From the NCBI GenBank assembly GCA_964396965.1, contig CAYNGD010000001.1, positions 1-64,000 on the forward strand: 64,000 nucleotides of DNA, written 5' to 3'. Under the pieces are notes generated by a model that worked only from the letters and a program-made list of their open reading frames with translations, was not told where the DNA came from and ran no database searches. Below are positions 7,250-15,138 of the stretch, in pieces (position 1 is the stretch's first letter; each line of letters starts with the position of its first letter). Both the position numbers and the translations under genes were made by a program. This DNA comes from JABMRW01 sp964396965. GTDB taxonomy: Bacteria; Chloroflexota; Dehalococcoidia; Dehalococcoidales; BS750m-G39.

Positions 7250-9124
7250 TTATTCTCTTTTCACCGCGCCCAGATTGCAGACATCGTAGCAGGAGCCGCA
7301 CTTGATGCACTTCTCCTGGTCTAAGATAACCGGCTTCTTCTTGCCGGTGGGGGTTATCGCCTCCACCGGGCAGGCCTTGACGCAGAGACCGCAACCGGGG
7401 CACTTCTCCTCAATGATGCTGTAGGTCACCAGCGCCTTGCAGACACCGGCCGGGCAGCGCTTATCTTTAATATGGGCTTCGTACTCGTCACGGAAATAGC
7501 GGATGGTGGTCAAGACCGGGTTGGGGGCGGTCTGCCCTAGGCCGCAGAGCGAGCTATCAATCAGTGTCGACGAAAGCCTCTCCAGCAAATCAATATCGCC
7601 CTCTCTGCCCCGGCCCTCGGTGATGTCGGTCAGTATCTGGCTCATCCTCTTTAAACCCTCGCGGCAGGGGAGGCACTTGCCACAGGACTCACCCTCCAGA
7701 AAGTTGATGAAATACTTGGCGATATCCACCATGCAGCTGTTCTCGTCCATGATTATCATGCCGCCGGAGCCCATCATCGAGCCCGCCTTGCTGAGGGCAT
7801 CAAAGTCCACCGGCAGGTCGAGCAGGCTCTCCGGGACGCAGCCGCCGGAGGGGCCGCCGGTCTGCACCGCCTTGAACTTCTTGCCACCGGGGATGCCGCC
7901 GCCGATGCCATAGATAACCTTCCTCAAAGTAATGCCCATGGGGACCTCGATGAGGCCGGTGTTGTTTATCTTGCCCACCAGCGAGAAAATCTTAGTGCCC
8001 TTGCTGCCCTGGCTGCCTATCTTGGCGTACCAGTCGGCGCCGTGGTTGATTATCAGCGGGACGTTGGCCCAGGTCTCCACATTATTTAGATTTGCCGGCT
8101 GCTCCCAGAGGCCCTTCTCCACGGTATGGACGTACTTGGCCCTGGGCTCACCGACCTTGCCCTCCAGAGAGGCCATCAGCGCCGTTGACTCACCGCAGAC
8201 GAAGGCGCCGCCGCCCCGGCTTATCTTGACGTTGAAGTCAAATCCGGAGCCCAGAATATTTTTCCCCAGCAGGCCGTACTCCCTGGCCTGCTTGATGGCT
8301 ATCTCGGCGTTCCTGACCGCCAGCGGGTACTCGTTGCGGACGTAGATATAGCCTTGGTGAGAGCCGATGGCGTAGGCGCCGATGAGCATCCCCTCCAGGA
8401 CGCTGTGGGGGTTGCCCTCCATCAAACTTCTATCCATGAAGGCGCCGGGGTCGCCCTCGTCGCAGTTACAGATGACATAGTGTTTCCTGCCTTTAGCCTG
8501 GCGGCAGCTCTCCCACTTCTCCCCGGTGGGGAACCCGCCGCCGCCTCGCCCCCTCAGGCCCGCCTTCTTGACCTCGCTGATAACGCCCTGCGGGGTCATT
8601 CCGGAGAGCACTTTGCCCAGGGCGGCGTAGCCGCCGACGGCGATATAGTCCTCAATGCTGGTGGGGTCAATCAGGCCGTTGCTGCCGAAGACCAGCCGCT
8701 TCTGCTCACTATAGAAAGGCACTTCGGGTTCATAGGTTATCTTCTTCTTGGTATTGGGGTCGGTGTAGAGCAGGCGGTCAATGACATTGCCCTTGACCAC
8801 CGTTTCGGCGACTATCTCCGGGACATCTTTGGCTTTAACCTTCTGGTAGAAAATATCCCTGGGCTTGATAACCACCACCGGCCCTTTCTCGCAGAAGCCG
8901 TGGCAGCCGGTGACCTTGACGTCTACCTTGGTCGCCAGTTTATTCTTTTTGATCTCGGCTTTAAAGGCGTCGCTGACCCCCTCGCTGCCGAAGGAGTGGC
9001 AACCGGTGCCGCCGCAGACGGTTATGCAGGGCTTATCCGGGTCTCTTGAGGCGACAATCGCCTTCCTGAGAGCCTCCAGCCCCTTAACCGAATCCAGCCG
9101 TTTAGATGTTGCTTGCTTGGCCAT
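7250..9124 (-). CDS. nuoF: NuoF/HydB-type NADH-binding flavoprotein subunit
   Basis: 624 aa from an ATG whose A overlaps the TGA of nuoE; an in-frame GTG sits one codon earlier. Domains in order: a thioredoxin-like [2Fe-2S] domain (GTGCHSFGS, TGCHGFCEKGP), the FMN/NAD core (GLRGRGGGGFPTGEKW, GGGAFVCGESTAL), the 4Fe-4S site ESCGKCLPCREG, and a C-terminal 2x[4Fe-4S] ferredoxin (CPGCGLCVKACP, CIKCGSCYDVC). This architecture is that of HydB/HndC subunits of electron-bifurcating hydrogenases rather than plain complex I NuoF (about 440 aa). No hydrogenase catalytic subunit is in the window. The likely role is NAD(H) oxidoreduction coupled to ferredoxin. Confidence 0.88.
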   Translation of the reverse strand: MAKQATSKRLDSVKGLEALRKAIVASRDPDKPCITVCGGTGCHSFGSEGVSDAFKAEIKKNKLATKVDVKVTGCHGFCEKGPVVVIKPRDIFYQKVKAKDVPEIVAETVVKGNVIDRLLYTDPNTKKKITYEPEVPFYSEQKRLVFGSNGLIDPTSIEDYIAVGGYAALGKVLSGMTPQGVISEVKKAGLRGRGGGGFPTGEKWESCRQAKGRKHYVICNCDEGDPGAFMDRSLMEGNPHSVLEGMLIGAYAIGSHQGYIYVRNEYPLAVRNAEIAIKQAREYGLLGKNILGSGFDFNVKISRGGGAFVCGESTALMASLEGKVGEPRAKYVHTVEKGLWEQPANLNNVETWANVPLIINHGADWYAKIGSQGSKGTKIFSLVGKINNTGLIEVPMGITLRKVIYGIGGGIPGGKKFKAVQTGGPSGGCVPESLLDLPVDFDALSKAGSMMGSGGMIIMDENSCMVDIAKYFINFLEGESCGKCLPCREGLKRMSQILTDITEGRGREGDIDLLERLSSTLIDSSLCGLGQTAPNPVLTTIRYFRDEYEAHIKDKRCPAGVCKALVTYSIIEEKCPGCGLCVKACPVEAITPTGKKKPVILDQEKCIKCGSCYDVCNLGAVKRE

Positions 9125-9594
9125 CACTTATAGCTTCCCAGCAGCGGTTTCACCTTGGCGGTGGTCATCTGCCCGGCGTAGCTGCCGTCAACAACGACTA
9201 TCGGCCCCAGGGCACAGGCACCGACGCAGTTGACTGTCTCCAGGGTGTATCTCAAGTCTTCGGTGGTATCGCCCGCCTTTATGCCGAGCTGGCGCTCAAT
9301 CTCATCGAGCACCCTGACCGCCCCTCGCACGTGGCAGGCGGTGCCCAGGCAGACATTAATCAGGTGCCGCCCCCTCGGCTTGAGGCTGAAGGCCTTGAAG
9401 AAGGAGGCCACACCGTAGACCTGGCTCAAGGGGACATCCAGCCCCTCGCCGACCTGCACCAGGGCTTCCTTGGGCAGGTAGTTGTACTCCTCCTGGACAT
9501 CCTGCAGAATCGACACCAGCATACCGGGGTCGCCATCATAGCGGGCCAGTATTGACTTTACCTTCCCTCCGGTCGGCCTGGCTTTAGCCTTCAA
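9124..9594 (-). CDS. nuoE: NuoE/HydC-type [2Fe-2S] subunit
   Basis: 156 aa, TTG start that overlaps the porB stop by 11 bases, so translation is coupled. It has the thioredoxin-like fold of the 24-kDa subunit: DVQEEYNYLPKEAL, then CLGTACHVRGA and CVGACALGP, supplying the four cysteines of the [2Fe-2S] cluster. It is the partner of the NuoF-like protein encoded next. Confidence 0.88.
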   Translation of the reverse strand: MKAKARPTGGKVKSILARYDGDPGMLVSILQDVQEEYNYLPKEALVQVGEGLDVPLSQVYGVASFFKAFSLKPRGRHLINVCLGTACHVRGAVRVLDEIERQLGIKAGDTTEDLRYTLETVNCVGACALGPIVVVDGSYAGQMTTAKVKPLLGSYK

Positions 9595-10510
9595 CGGCCC
9601 TCTCCTTGAGCGCGTCGTATTCAGCGGTTACCCGCTTTTGAATCTTGGCGATTATATCCTGGGAAAGGTGCCGGAACCTTCCCTGCAGCTTCATGTAGTC
9701 GGTGACCGGCTTGAGCTCGGGGAAATCAAAGTTCAGCTTATATTTGCCCTCTTCCACCTCATAGAGGGGGAATATACCGGTCTCCACCGCCAGGCGGCCT
9801 ATCCTGACGGACAAATCGGTGGGGCACCTCCAGCCGGTGGGGCAGACAGATAATATATGAACGTAGGCCGGGCCCGGCGTGGCCGCCGCCTTCTTCACCT
9901 TGTCTATCAGGTCAAAGGGGTAGCTGGGAGAAGCGGTAGCCACGTAGGGGATATTGTGGGCAACGGCGATAGCCGGCAGGTTCTTCTTCCAGCTGACCTG
10001 CCCGATGCTGACCTTGCCCGCCGGGGAGGTGGTGGTGGAGGCGCCGTAGGGGGTGGCCGAGGAGCGCTGTATTCCGGTATTCATATAGGCCTCGTTGTCA
10101 AAGCAGATATAGACAAAGTTGTGCCCCCGCTCCATAGCCCCCGAAAGCGCTTGGAGGCCGATATCGCTGGTGCCGCCGTCGCCGGCCATGGCCACCACCG
10201 TAATATCCTGCTCGGCGATGCGGCCCTTCTTCATCAGCATCTTCAGGCCCGACTCTATGCCGGAGGCCACCGCCGCCGTATTCTCGAACAGGGTGTGAAT
10301 CCAGGGAACCCTCCAGGAGGTGGTCGGCAGCGGTGAGGAGACTATCTCCATGCAGCCGGTGGCGTTGGCGATGATGACACTCCGCCCCAGCGCCTTGCAG
10401 GCCAGCCTCACCGCCAGGGCTTCGCCGCAGCCGATGCATGCCCGGTGGCCGGGGGCAAAGAAATCCTCTTTGGTTACCAGTCTGGGGACATAGATACCAT
10501 AGTTCTGCAT
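9584..10510 (-). CDS. porB: Pyruvate/2-oxoacid:ferredoxin oxidoreductase beta subunit
   Basis: 308 aa. The thiamine-pyrophosphate-binding subunit of a four-subunit POR. The TPP/Mg site is GDGGTSDIGLQAL with NEAYMNTGIQRS downstream, and cluster cysteines are in CIGCGEAL and ATGCMEI, with a further Cys in SVCPTGWRCP. PYGASTTTSPAG fits pyruvate-type enzymes. It starts at an ATG overlapping the porA stop by one base. With PorA, PorC and PorD it would oxidise pyruvate to acetyl-CoA and CO2, or run in the synthetic direction, reducing ferredoxin. Confidence 0.93.
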   Translation of the reverse strand: MQNYGIYVPRLVTKEDFFAPGHRACIGCGEALAVRLACKALGRSVIIANATGCMEIVSSPLPTTSWRVPWIHTLFENTAAVASGIESGLKMLMKKGRIAEQDITVVAMAGDGGTSDIGLQALSGAMERGHNFVYICFDNEAYMNTGIQRSSATPYGASTTTSPAGKVSIGQVSWKKNLPAIAVAHNIPYVATASPSYPFDLIDKVKKAAATPGPAYVHILSVCPTGWRCPTDLSVRIGRLAVETGIFPLYEVEEGKYKLNFDFPELKPVTDYMKLQGRFRHLSQDIIAKIQKRVTAEYDALKERAVEG

Positions 10511-11688
10511 TACTGCCTCACCCCGAATATCTCGAACTCGTTGGGGCTGCCTTTCCGGGCGATTTCTATCCCCTTATTTATTATCTCTTCAAAGTCGGAC
10601 GGGCTGATATCACGGCCGCCGATGCCGCCGACAAAGCTGACTAATTTAGGCTTCTTGGCCTGGCCGTACAGCGCCGACCTGACCTCGGAGCAGACCGGGC
10701 CGCCGGGGCCGCCAAAAGATAGCGCCCTATCGACAACGATGAGCGTCTCGGCGTTGGCCACCGCCGGGCGGAACTCCTCGAAGGGAAAGGGACGCCACAG
10801 GCGGAGCCTGACCAGCCCAACGTCCCTGCCCTCGCCCCTCATCTTGTCTATGGCCGTCATCGCCGTCTCGCTGAAGCTGCCCATGGTCAAGAGCAGGACT
10901 TTAGCCTTTTCAGAGTGGTAGCTCTCCACCGGATGATAGTGCCGCCCGAAAATCCGGCCGAACTCCTGCCAGCACTTGAGAATCGTCTCTTTGGACGCCC
11001 TCAGGTTTACCTCCTGCGCCCACTTCGCCTCCGGGTAGATGATGGGCGGGGCGAAATCGCCCATGGTGACCGGTTTATCGGGGTGGAGGGGCAGGGGATA
11101 GTTATTGGGCGGGAGGAACTTATCCACTTTAGACTGGTCGGGGAAGGTTATCGGCTCAATGACGTGTGAAAGGTGAAAGCCGTCCAGGTGAATCATCACC
11201 GGCAGCAGGACCTCGGGGTCTTCGGCGATGCGGAAGGCACAGAAGACGTTATCCACCACCTCCTGCCCATTTTCGGTAAACATCTGAATCCAGCCGGTAT
11301 CACGGACGGCCATGGCATCGGAGTGGTCGCCCCAGACGCTCAAAGGTGATGACAGCGCCCGGTTGGCCACCGCCATAACAACGGGTAAGCGCATCGACGA
11401 GGCGACATAGAGCACCTCGTGCATCAGCTCCAGCCCCTGGCCGGCGGTAGCGGTAAAGGTGCGGGCGCCGACCGCCGCCGAGCCCAGGCAGGCGCTCATC
11501 GCCGAGTGCTCGGACTCGACGGGAATGTAAGCCGCGTCCAGCTCGCCGTTGGCCACCAGCTCGGCCAGGTGCTCCACGATGTGGGTCTGGGGGGTTATGG
11601 GGTAGGCGGCGACGACATCGACATTGGCCTGCTTGGCCGCTTCGCCGATGGCCACCGAGACCTCCATGCCCACTCTATTAGCCATCAT
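10510..11688 (-). CDS. porA: Pyruvate/2-oxoacid:ferredoxin oxidoreductase alpha subunit
   Basis: 392 aa when started at ATG 11688, which overlaps the porD stop (ATGA). The longer frame to 11727 would run into porD and is rejected. Family blocks are AAYPITPQTHIVEHLAEL, PVESEHSAM, TATAGQGLELMHEVLY and SSPLSVWGDHSDAM, with the C-terminal transketolase-like domain from AKVLLLTMGSFSETA. The alpha subunit forms the active site with the TPP-bearing PorB. The PLSVWGDHSDAM segment resembles pyruvate rather than 2-ketoisovalerate enzymes, though the substrate is an inference. Confidence 0.93.
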   Translation of the reverse strand: MMANRVGMEVSVAIGEAAKQANVDVVAAYPITPQTHIVEHLAELVANGELDAAYIPVESEHSAMSACLGSAAVGARTFTATAGQGLELMHEVLYVASSMRLPVVMAVANRALSSPLSVWGDHSDAMAVRDTGWIQMFTENGQEVVDNVFCAFRIAEDPEVLLPVMIHLDGFHLSHVIEPITFPDQSKVDKFLPPNNYPLPLHPDKPVTMGDFAPPIIYPEAKWAQEVNLRASKETILKCWQEFGRIFGRHYHPVESYHSEKAKVLLLTMGSFSETAMTAIDKMRGEGRDVGLVRLRLWRPFPFEEFRPAVANAETLIVVDRALSFGGPGGPVCSEVRSALYGQAKKPKLVSFVGGIGGRDISPSDFEEIINKGIEIARKGSPNEFEIFGVRQ

Positions 11689-11990
11689 TCCTTCTCCTCG
11701 ACCATGGTTATTACCCCGGTGGGGCACTCACGGGCACAGATGCCGCACCCCTTGCAGTAGTACATATCGGCCTCGAAGTGGCCCTCTTCATTCTGGAAAA
11801 TACAGCCCTCGGGGCAGAAAATCTGGCAGAGGGCGCACTTGATACACTTCTTAAAGTCGTAGGTGGGCCGCTGCGAGCGCCAGTCGCCGGTCTTGTATCG
11901 GCTGGCGTTGCCCGGCTCGGTGACGATGGAACCTATCTCCAGGTCCCTCCAGGTCATCTCGCCTTCCGATTTGGGCTTGCGCATGGGCAT
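11685..11990 (-). CDS. porD: Pyruvate/2-oxoacid:ferredoxin oxidoreductase delta subunit (2x[4Fe-4S] ferredoxin)
   Basis: 101 aa. Two [4Fe-4S] motifs, CIKCALCQIFCPEG and CKGCGICARECPTG, follow an N-terminal extension (residues about 1-45) that packs on the complex in this family. It carries electrons from the TPP site to external ferredoxin or, given the operon, possibly to the NuoEFG-like module. It is preceded by GAAGGAG and lies 2 bp after porC. Confidence 0.92.
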   Translation of the reverse strand: MPMRKPKSEGEMTWRDLEIGSIVTEPGNASRYKTGDWRSQRPTYDFKKCIKCALCQIFCPEGCIFQNEEGHFEADMYYCKGCGICARECPTGVITMVEEKE

Positions 11991-11992
11991 CC

Positions 11993-12562
11993 CTACTCCT
12001 TCACCTCGGTATCCTGGTAGGCCTTTTTCATGGCGTTGATGTTTCTCTCGGCGATGCGGCCAAAGCGGTTCTTTAAAGGCTCGACCACCGATTCCAGCTC
12101 GACCACGCCGGTGGCCTTAATCATGGCACCGACCATGGTGGTGTTGGTGATGGGAACACCCAGAACCTCCCGGGCGATAGTAGTGGCGTCAACCTTAGCC
12201 ATTCGGCATTTGGTCTCGAACTGGGCGGCGATTTCCTTAAACGACTTTCTGGTGTTAATCACCAGCACGCCGCCTTCTTTAAGCCCCGAGAGAACATTGA
12301 CGATGGTAAGCAACCCCGGGTCGAGCACCACCACCACGTCGGGCCGGGTTATCTCCGCCCTTATCCGTATCGGCTGCCGGCTGTCTATCCTGACGAAAGC
12401 CAGCACCGGGGCGCCTCGTCTCTCCGGGCCGAAGCTGGGGAAGGCCTGGGCATACTTGCCCTCGCTGATGGCCGCCTGCGCCACCAGCTCCGCCGAGGTG
12501 ACGGCACCCTGCCCGCCCCGGCCATGCCACCTGATTTCAATCAGTCCATTTTTGCCTACCAA
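11993..12562 (-). CDS. porC: Pyruvate/2-oxoacid:ferredoxin oxidoreductase gamma subunit
   Basis: 189 aa, TTG start with an AGAGG site. Typical gamma-subunit blocks are visible: RWHGRGGQGAVTSAELVAQ, AQAFPSFGPERRGAPVLAF, VVVLDP and VPITNTTMVGAMIKATG. It is the first gene of the operon porC-porD-porA-porB-nuoE-nuoF-nuoG-like, in which spacings are 7 bp or less and most junctions overlap. I found no clear promoter between it and the upstream tRNA-Arg, so readthrough from the tRNA promoter is possible. Confidence 0.92.
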   Translation of the reverse strand: MVGKNGLIEIRWHGRGGQGAVTSAELVAQAAISEGKYAQAFPSFGPERRGAPVLAFVRIDSRQPIRIRAEITRPDVVVVLDPGLLTIVNVLSGLKEGGVLVINTRKSFKEIAAQFETKCRMAKVDATTIAREVLGVPITNTTMVGAMIKATGVVELESVVEPLKNRFGRIAERNINAMKKAYQDTEVKE

Positions 12563-12590
12563 TCAAAGCCTCTTAAATCTTTAATTAAAC

Positions 12591-12663
12591 CGCCCCTGGA
12601 GCGACTCGAACGCTCGCACCCAGCTCCGGAGGCTGGTGCTCTATCCACCTGAGCTACAGGGGC
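12591..12663 (-). tRNA. tRNA-Arg (CCG)
   Basis: Minus-strand cloverleaf: acceptor GCCCCTG/CAGGGGC, D-arm TAGCTCAGGTGGATAGAGCA, anticodon stem CCAGC/GCTGG with loop CTCCGGA (anticodon CCG), T-loop GTTCGAGTC, discriminator G. The CCA end is not encoded, unlike the Pro and Ser tRNAs in this window. Confidence 0.95.
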
Positions 12664-12745
12664 AGAGATGCTTGAATCTAAAACAAATTTGTGTGATGGG
12701 CTGACCTTATATGATAACCCATAAACCAGAAATAATGCAAACTGG

Positions 12746-13624
12746 CTAGAGCTTTGTCCCCACCGCCTTTACCAGCAGCACCGGAGCCTGGCTGGCCTGA
12801 ACCACCTTATTGGCGATGCTGCCGAAGACCCACCTCTCAATGCCCGAGTGCCCGTGGCTGGATATGGCGATTAGATTAACCCCCTTCTCCTCGGCGAACT
12901 TGAGAATCTCCTGGCCGACATCAACCGCCCCGACCTCAATGGTAACCTTGACACTCCCCTTCCGCCTCTTGAGGCGGCGGTAAACCCCGTTCAGGTATTC
13001 TTCAGCCTCCTTTTTGAACATGGCCAGCTCCTCTTCCGGGTAGTTAATATAGTCCAGGCCGCCCACGGTGCGGATATGCTGCCCCGACGAAATTACCCCG
13101 AAGAGAGTGACCTCCGACTCCAGCCGGCTCATCAGTTCACCGACATAAGCCACCGCCGCCTCGCCGGCCTCGGAGCCGTCCAGCGGGAGCAGGATGCGGT
13201 TGAGCAGCACTTTCTTTGGCGCTTTCCTCTTGGGCTTGGTCGCCCTGACCAGCAGCAGCGGCCGCTCGATTCCCTGGAGCAGCTTGCTGGCGATACTGCC
13301 CGTTGCCCAGGACATTATGCCGGAGCGGCCGTGAGAGGTAAGGATGACCAGACCGACATCGTTTTTTTCAACATAGCTCGTGATTTCGTCAGCCGGCCTG
13401 CCGGTGATAACCACAACGCTTACCTTCCTGACGCGCTCTCTTAACCGCTGCGCCACCTCCTCCATATAGAGCTGGTGCATATGCCGGTAGTGTTCCTCCG
13501 ACGGCTCGCTGACGTGCAGCAGGATAACCTCGGACTTGAAGGCGTTGGCCAGCTCTTCGGCATAGGGAAGGGCTAGCTCAGCCAGGTCGGAGCCGTCCAG
13601 CGGGATCACAATCCTCTTCCACAT
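12746..13624 (-). CDS. Universal stress protein with two UspA domains
   Basis: 292 aa, two tandem Usp domains. The first starts MWKRIVIPLDGSDLAELAL and ends with the ATP-loop motif SHGRSGIMSWATGS. The second starts NRILLPLDGSEAGEAAV and ends with SHGHSGIERWVFGS. Both keep the GX2GX9G(S/T) pattern of ATP-binding Usps. It is encoded 12 bp after the NhaD/ArsB-type transporter and so is probably co-transcribed. Such pairing suggests modulation of, or a joint response with, ion transport, but that is inference. Confidence 0.92.
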   Translation of the reverse strand: MWKRIVIPLDGSDLAELALPYAEELANAFKSEVILLHVSEPSEEHYRHMHQLYMEEVAQRLRERVRKVSVVVITGRPADEITSYVEKNDVGLVILTSHGRSGIMSWATGSIASKLLQGIERPLLLVRATKPKRKAPKKVLLNRILLPLDGSEAGEAAVAYVGELMSRLESEVTLFGVISSGQHIRTVGGLDYINYPEEELAMFKKEAEEYLNGVYRRLKRRKGSVKVTIEVGAVDVGQEILKFAEEKGVNLIAISSHGHSGIERWVFGSIANKVVQASQAPVLLVKAVGTKL

Positions 13625-13636
13625 TTTCCACCTCCA

Positions 13637-14998
13637 TTACACATATCTTACCACTAAATAAAGCCAGCACAAGGCCACAACAATAACCATCGCTGGGAAG
13701 GCGTACTTGCAGAACCGGCCCCAGCTTATGGGGTGGCCCTCCTTCTCGGCGATGGCAGTGCCGACCACATTGGCCGAAGCGCCGATAGGGGTGGCGTTGC
13801 CGCCGATGTCCGTCCCCAAGGCCAGCGCCCAGGCCATCGGGTGCAGGTCCAGGCCAACCGTCTTGGAGAGGTCGGTGATTACCGGAACCATGGTGGCGGC
13901 GAAGGGAATGTTATCGATTATGGCCGAGGAAAAGGCGGATATCCAGAGTATAATGGGAAGCACTAGGAACAGGCTGCCTCCCGAGGCATGGCCGATATAC
14001 TGGGCCAGCATATCCAGCACGCGGGTCTCCTCCAGGCCGCCGACGCAGATAAAAAGCCCGACAAAGAAGAGCAGCGTCCGCCAGTCAATCCTGGTGAAGA
14101 TACGACCAGCTACCCCGCCCGCCGCCAGCAGGGTAATAGCGGAGGCAATAACCCCGATGAAGGCCATGGAAAGGCCGCTCTCGGCGTGGGTAACGATTAA
14201 AATTATCACCGCTATGAAGATACCAGCGTTGATACGGAAGTGGAGAGGGTCGGTAATAGCCTCACTGGGCTGGGGATATTGGGCGGTGGGGGTGCCTATC
14301 TTGCCCTGGGGGGTGGCCAGCTGCTTGCGGAAGATAAAGTAGAAGAAGCCCAGGGCAACAACCATGCCTATCCAGGCGATAAGGCCGGTGTTGACGGCAA
14401 AGTTGGTGAAGGTATAGCCGAGGGCAGTGCCGATAATGATATTGGGTGGGTCGCCGGACATGGTGGCACTGCCGCCGGTGTTGGCGGCAAAAATCTCGGC
14501 GATTATCACCGGCACCGGGTCGAACTTGAGCAGGCGGGAAAGCTCTATGGTGACCGTAGCCAGGAAAAGGAGCACGGTGATGCTGTCAATGAACATGGAG
14601 AGGAAGCCGGAGAGCAGCATGAAGACAATTAATATAGGGACGACCTTGTAGTTGACCATCTTGGCCAGTAATAGACATATCCAGCGGAAGAAGCCGACCT
14701 CGCCCAGCCCCTCCACCATTATCATCATGCCGCCGATGAAGATAATGGTCTGCCAGTTTACCCCGTAGGACATTATGTGCTCATGACCCGGCACCCAGAA
14801 AGTGAACTGCCCCAGTTGTCCCAGGTTCATAACGCGAACAACTGCGGCAGGGCTTTTCATCACCAGCAGAAAGACGACGCCGATGATGAGGGCGGCGCCG
14901 ATGAGGGCGGGGATATAGCGGTGCACCTTGCCGTAGATGATGGCGGCGAACATAAGAACGAAAATGGCGGTGGCCAGAATCTGGCTTAGCGTCATCAT
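13637..14998 (-). CDS. NhaD/ArsB-family (ion transporter superfamily) membrane antiporter
   Basis: 453 aa with about 11-12 hydrophobic helices. The two pseudo-symmetric signature loops of the IT superfamily are present: GGSATMSGDPPNIIIG near the middle and DIGGNATPIGASANVVG near the C-terminus. NhaD Na+/H+ antiporters, ArsB and other SLC13-like carriers share these, and the gene lacks an ars context. Next to a CaCA exchanger and a universal stress gene, a Na+/H+ antiporter is my best guess. The ATG at 14998 has only a weak upstream purine stretch. It is the first gene of a two-gene unit with usp. Confidence 0.8.
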   Translation of the reverse strand: MMTLSQILATAIFVLMFAAIIYGKVHRYIPALIGAALIIGVVFLLVMKSPAAVVRVMNLGQLGQFTFWVPGHEHIMSYGVNWQTIIFIGGMMIMVEGLGEVGFFRWICLLLAKMVNYKVVPILIVFMLLSGFLSMFIDSITVLLFLATVTIELSRLLKFDPVPVIIAEIFAANTGGSATMSGDPPNIIIGTALGYTFTNFAVNTGLIAWIGMVVALGFFYFIFRKQLATPQGKIGTPTAQYPQPSEAITDPLHFRINAGIFIAVIILIVTHAESGLSMAFIGVIASAITLLAAGGVAGRIFTRIDWRTLLFFVGLFICVGGLEETRVLDMLAQYIGHASGGSLFLVLPIILWISAFSSAIIDNIPFAATMVPVITDLSKTVGLDLHPMAWALALGTDIGGNATPIGASANVVGTAIAEKEGHPISWGRFCKYAFPAMVIVVALCWLYLVVRYV

Positions 14999-15060
14999 TT
15001 ATTCTAAAGTCTCTTTTCTAGCACAGAAAAGGGGCCAAAACTATGTTATTATAACAGAAG

Positions 15061-15125
15061 TCAGCCGATAAAAAAACGCTCCTACCGTTATTTCGGCGTT
15101 CGCATAGCAGCCCGGCTGATTTTTA
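15061..15125 (+). promoter_or_regulatory. Structured leader upstream of the CaCA exchanger; candidate cation riboswitch
   Basis: Stem P1 is TCAGCCG (15061-15067) with CGGCTGA (15113-15119), followed at once by TTTTT and the ribosome-binding site AAGGAG (15125-15130). Inside P1 lies a second helix, AACGC (15075-15079) with GCGTT (15096-15100), and an unpaired CGCATAGCAG. The arrangement can act as a terminator or mask translation. The downstream exchanger and the divergent antiporter make a cation-sensing RNA such as the Na+-I (DUF1646) class worth testing; I cannot confirm the class from memory. Confidence 0.5.
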
Positions 15126-15138
15126 AGGAGCTAAGCCT

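Noticed and set aside
10510..11727. A longer porA start at 11727
   Set aside because: It would overlap porD by 43 bp with a non-family N-terminus; the ATG at 11688 overlaps the porD stop by 4 bp and begins at the conserved region.
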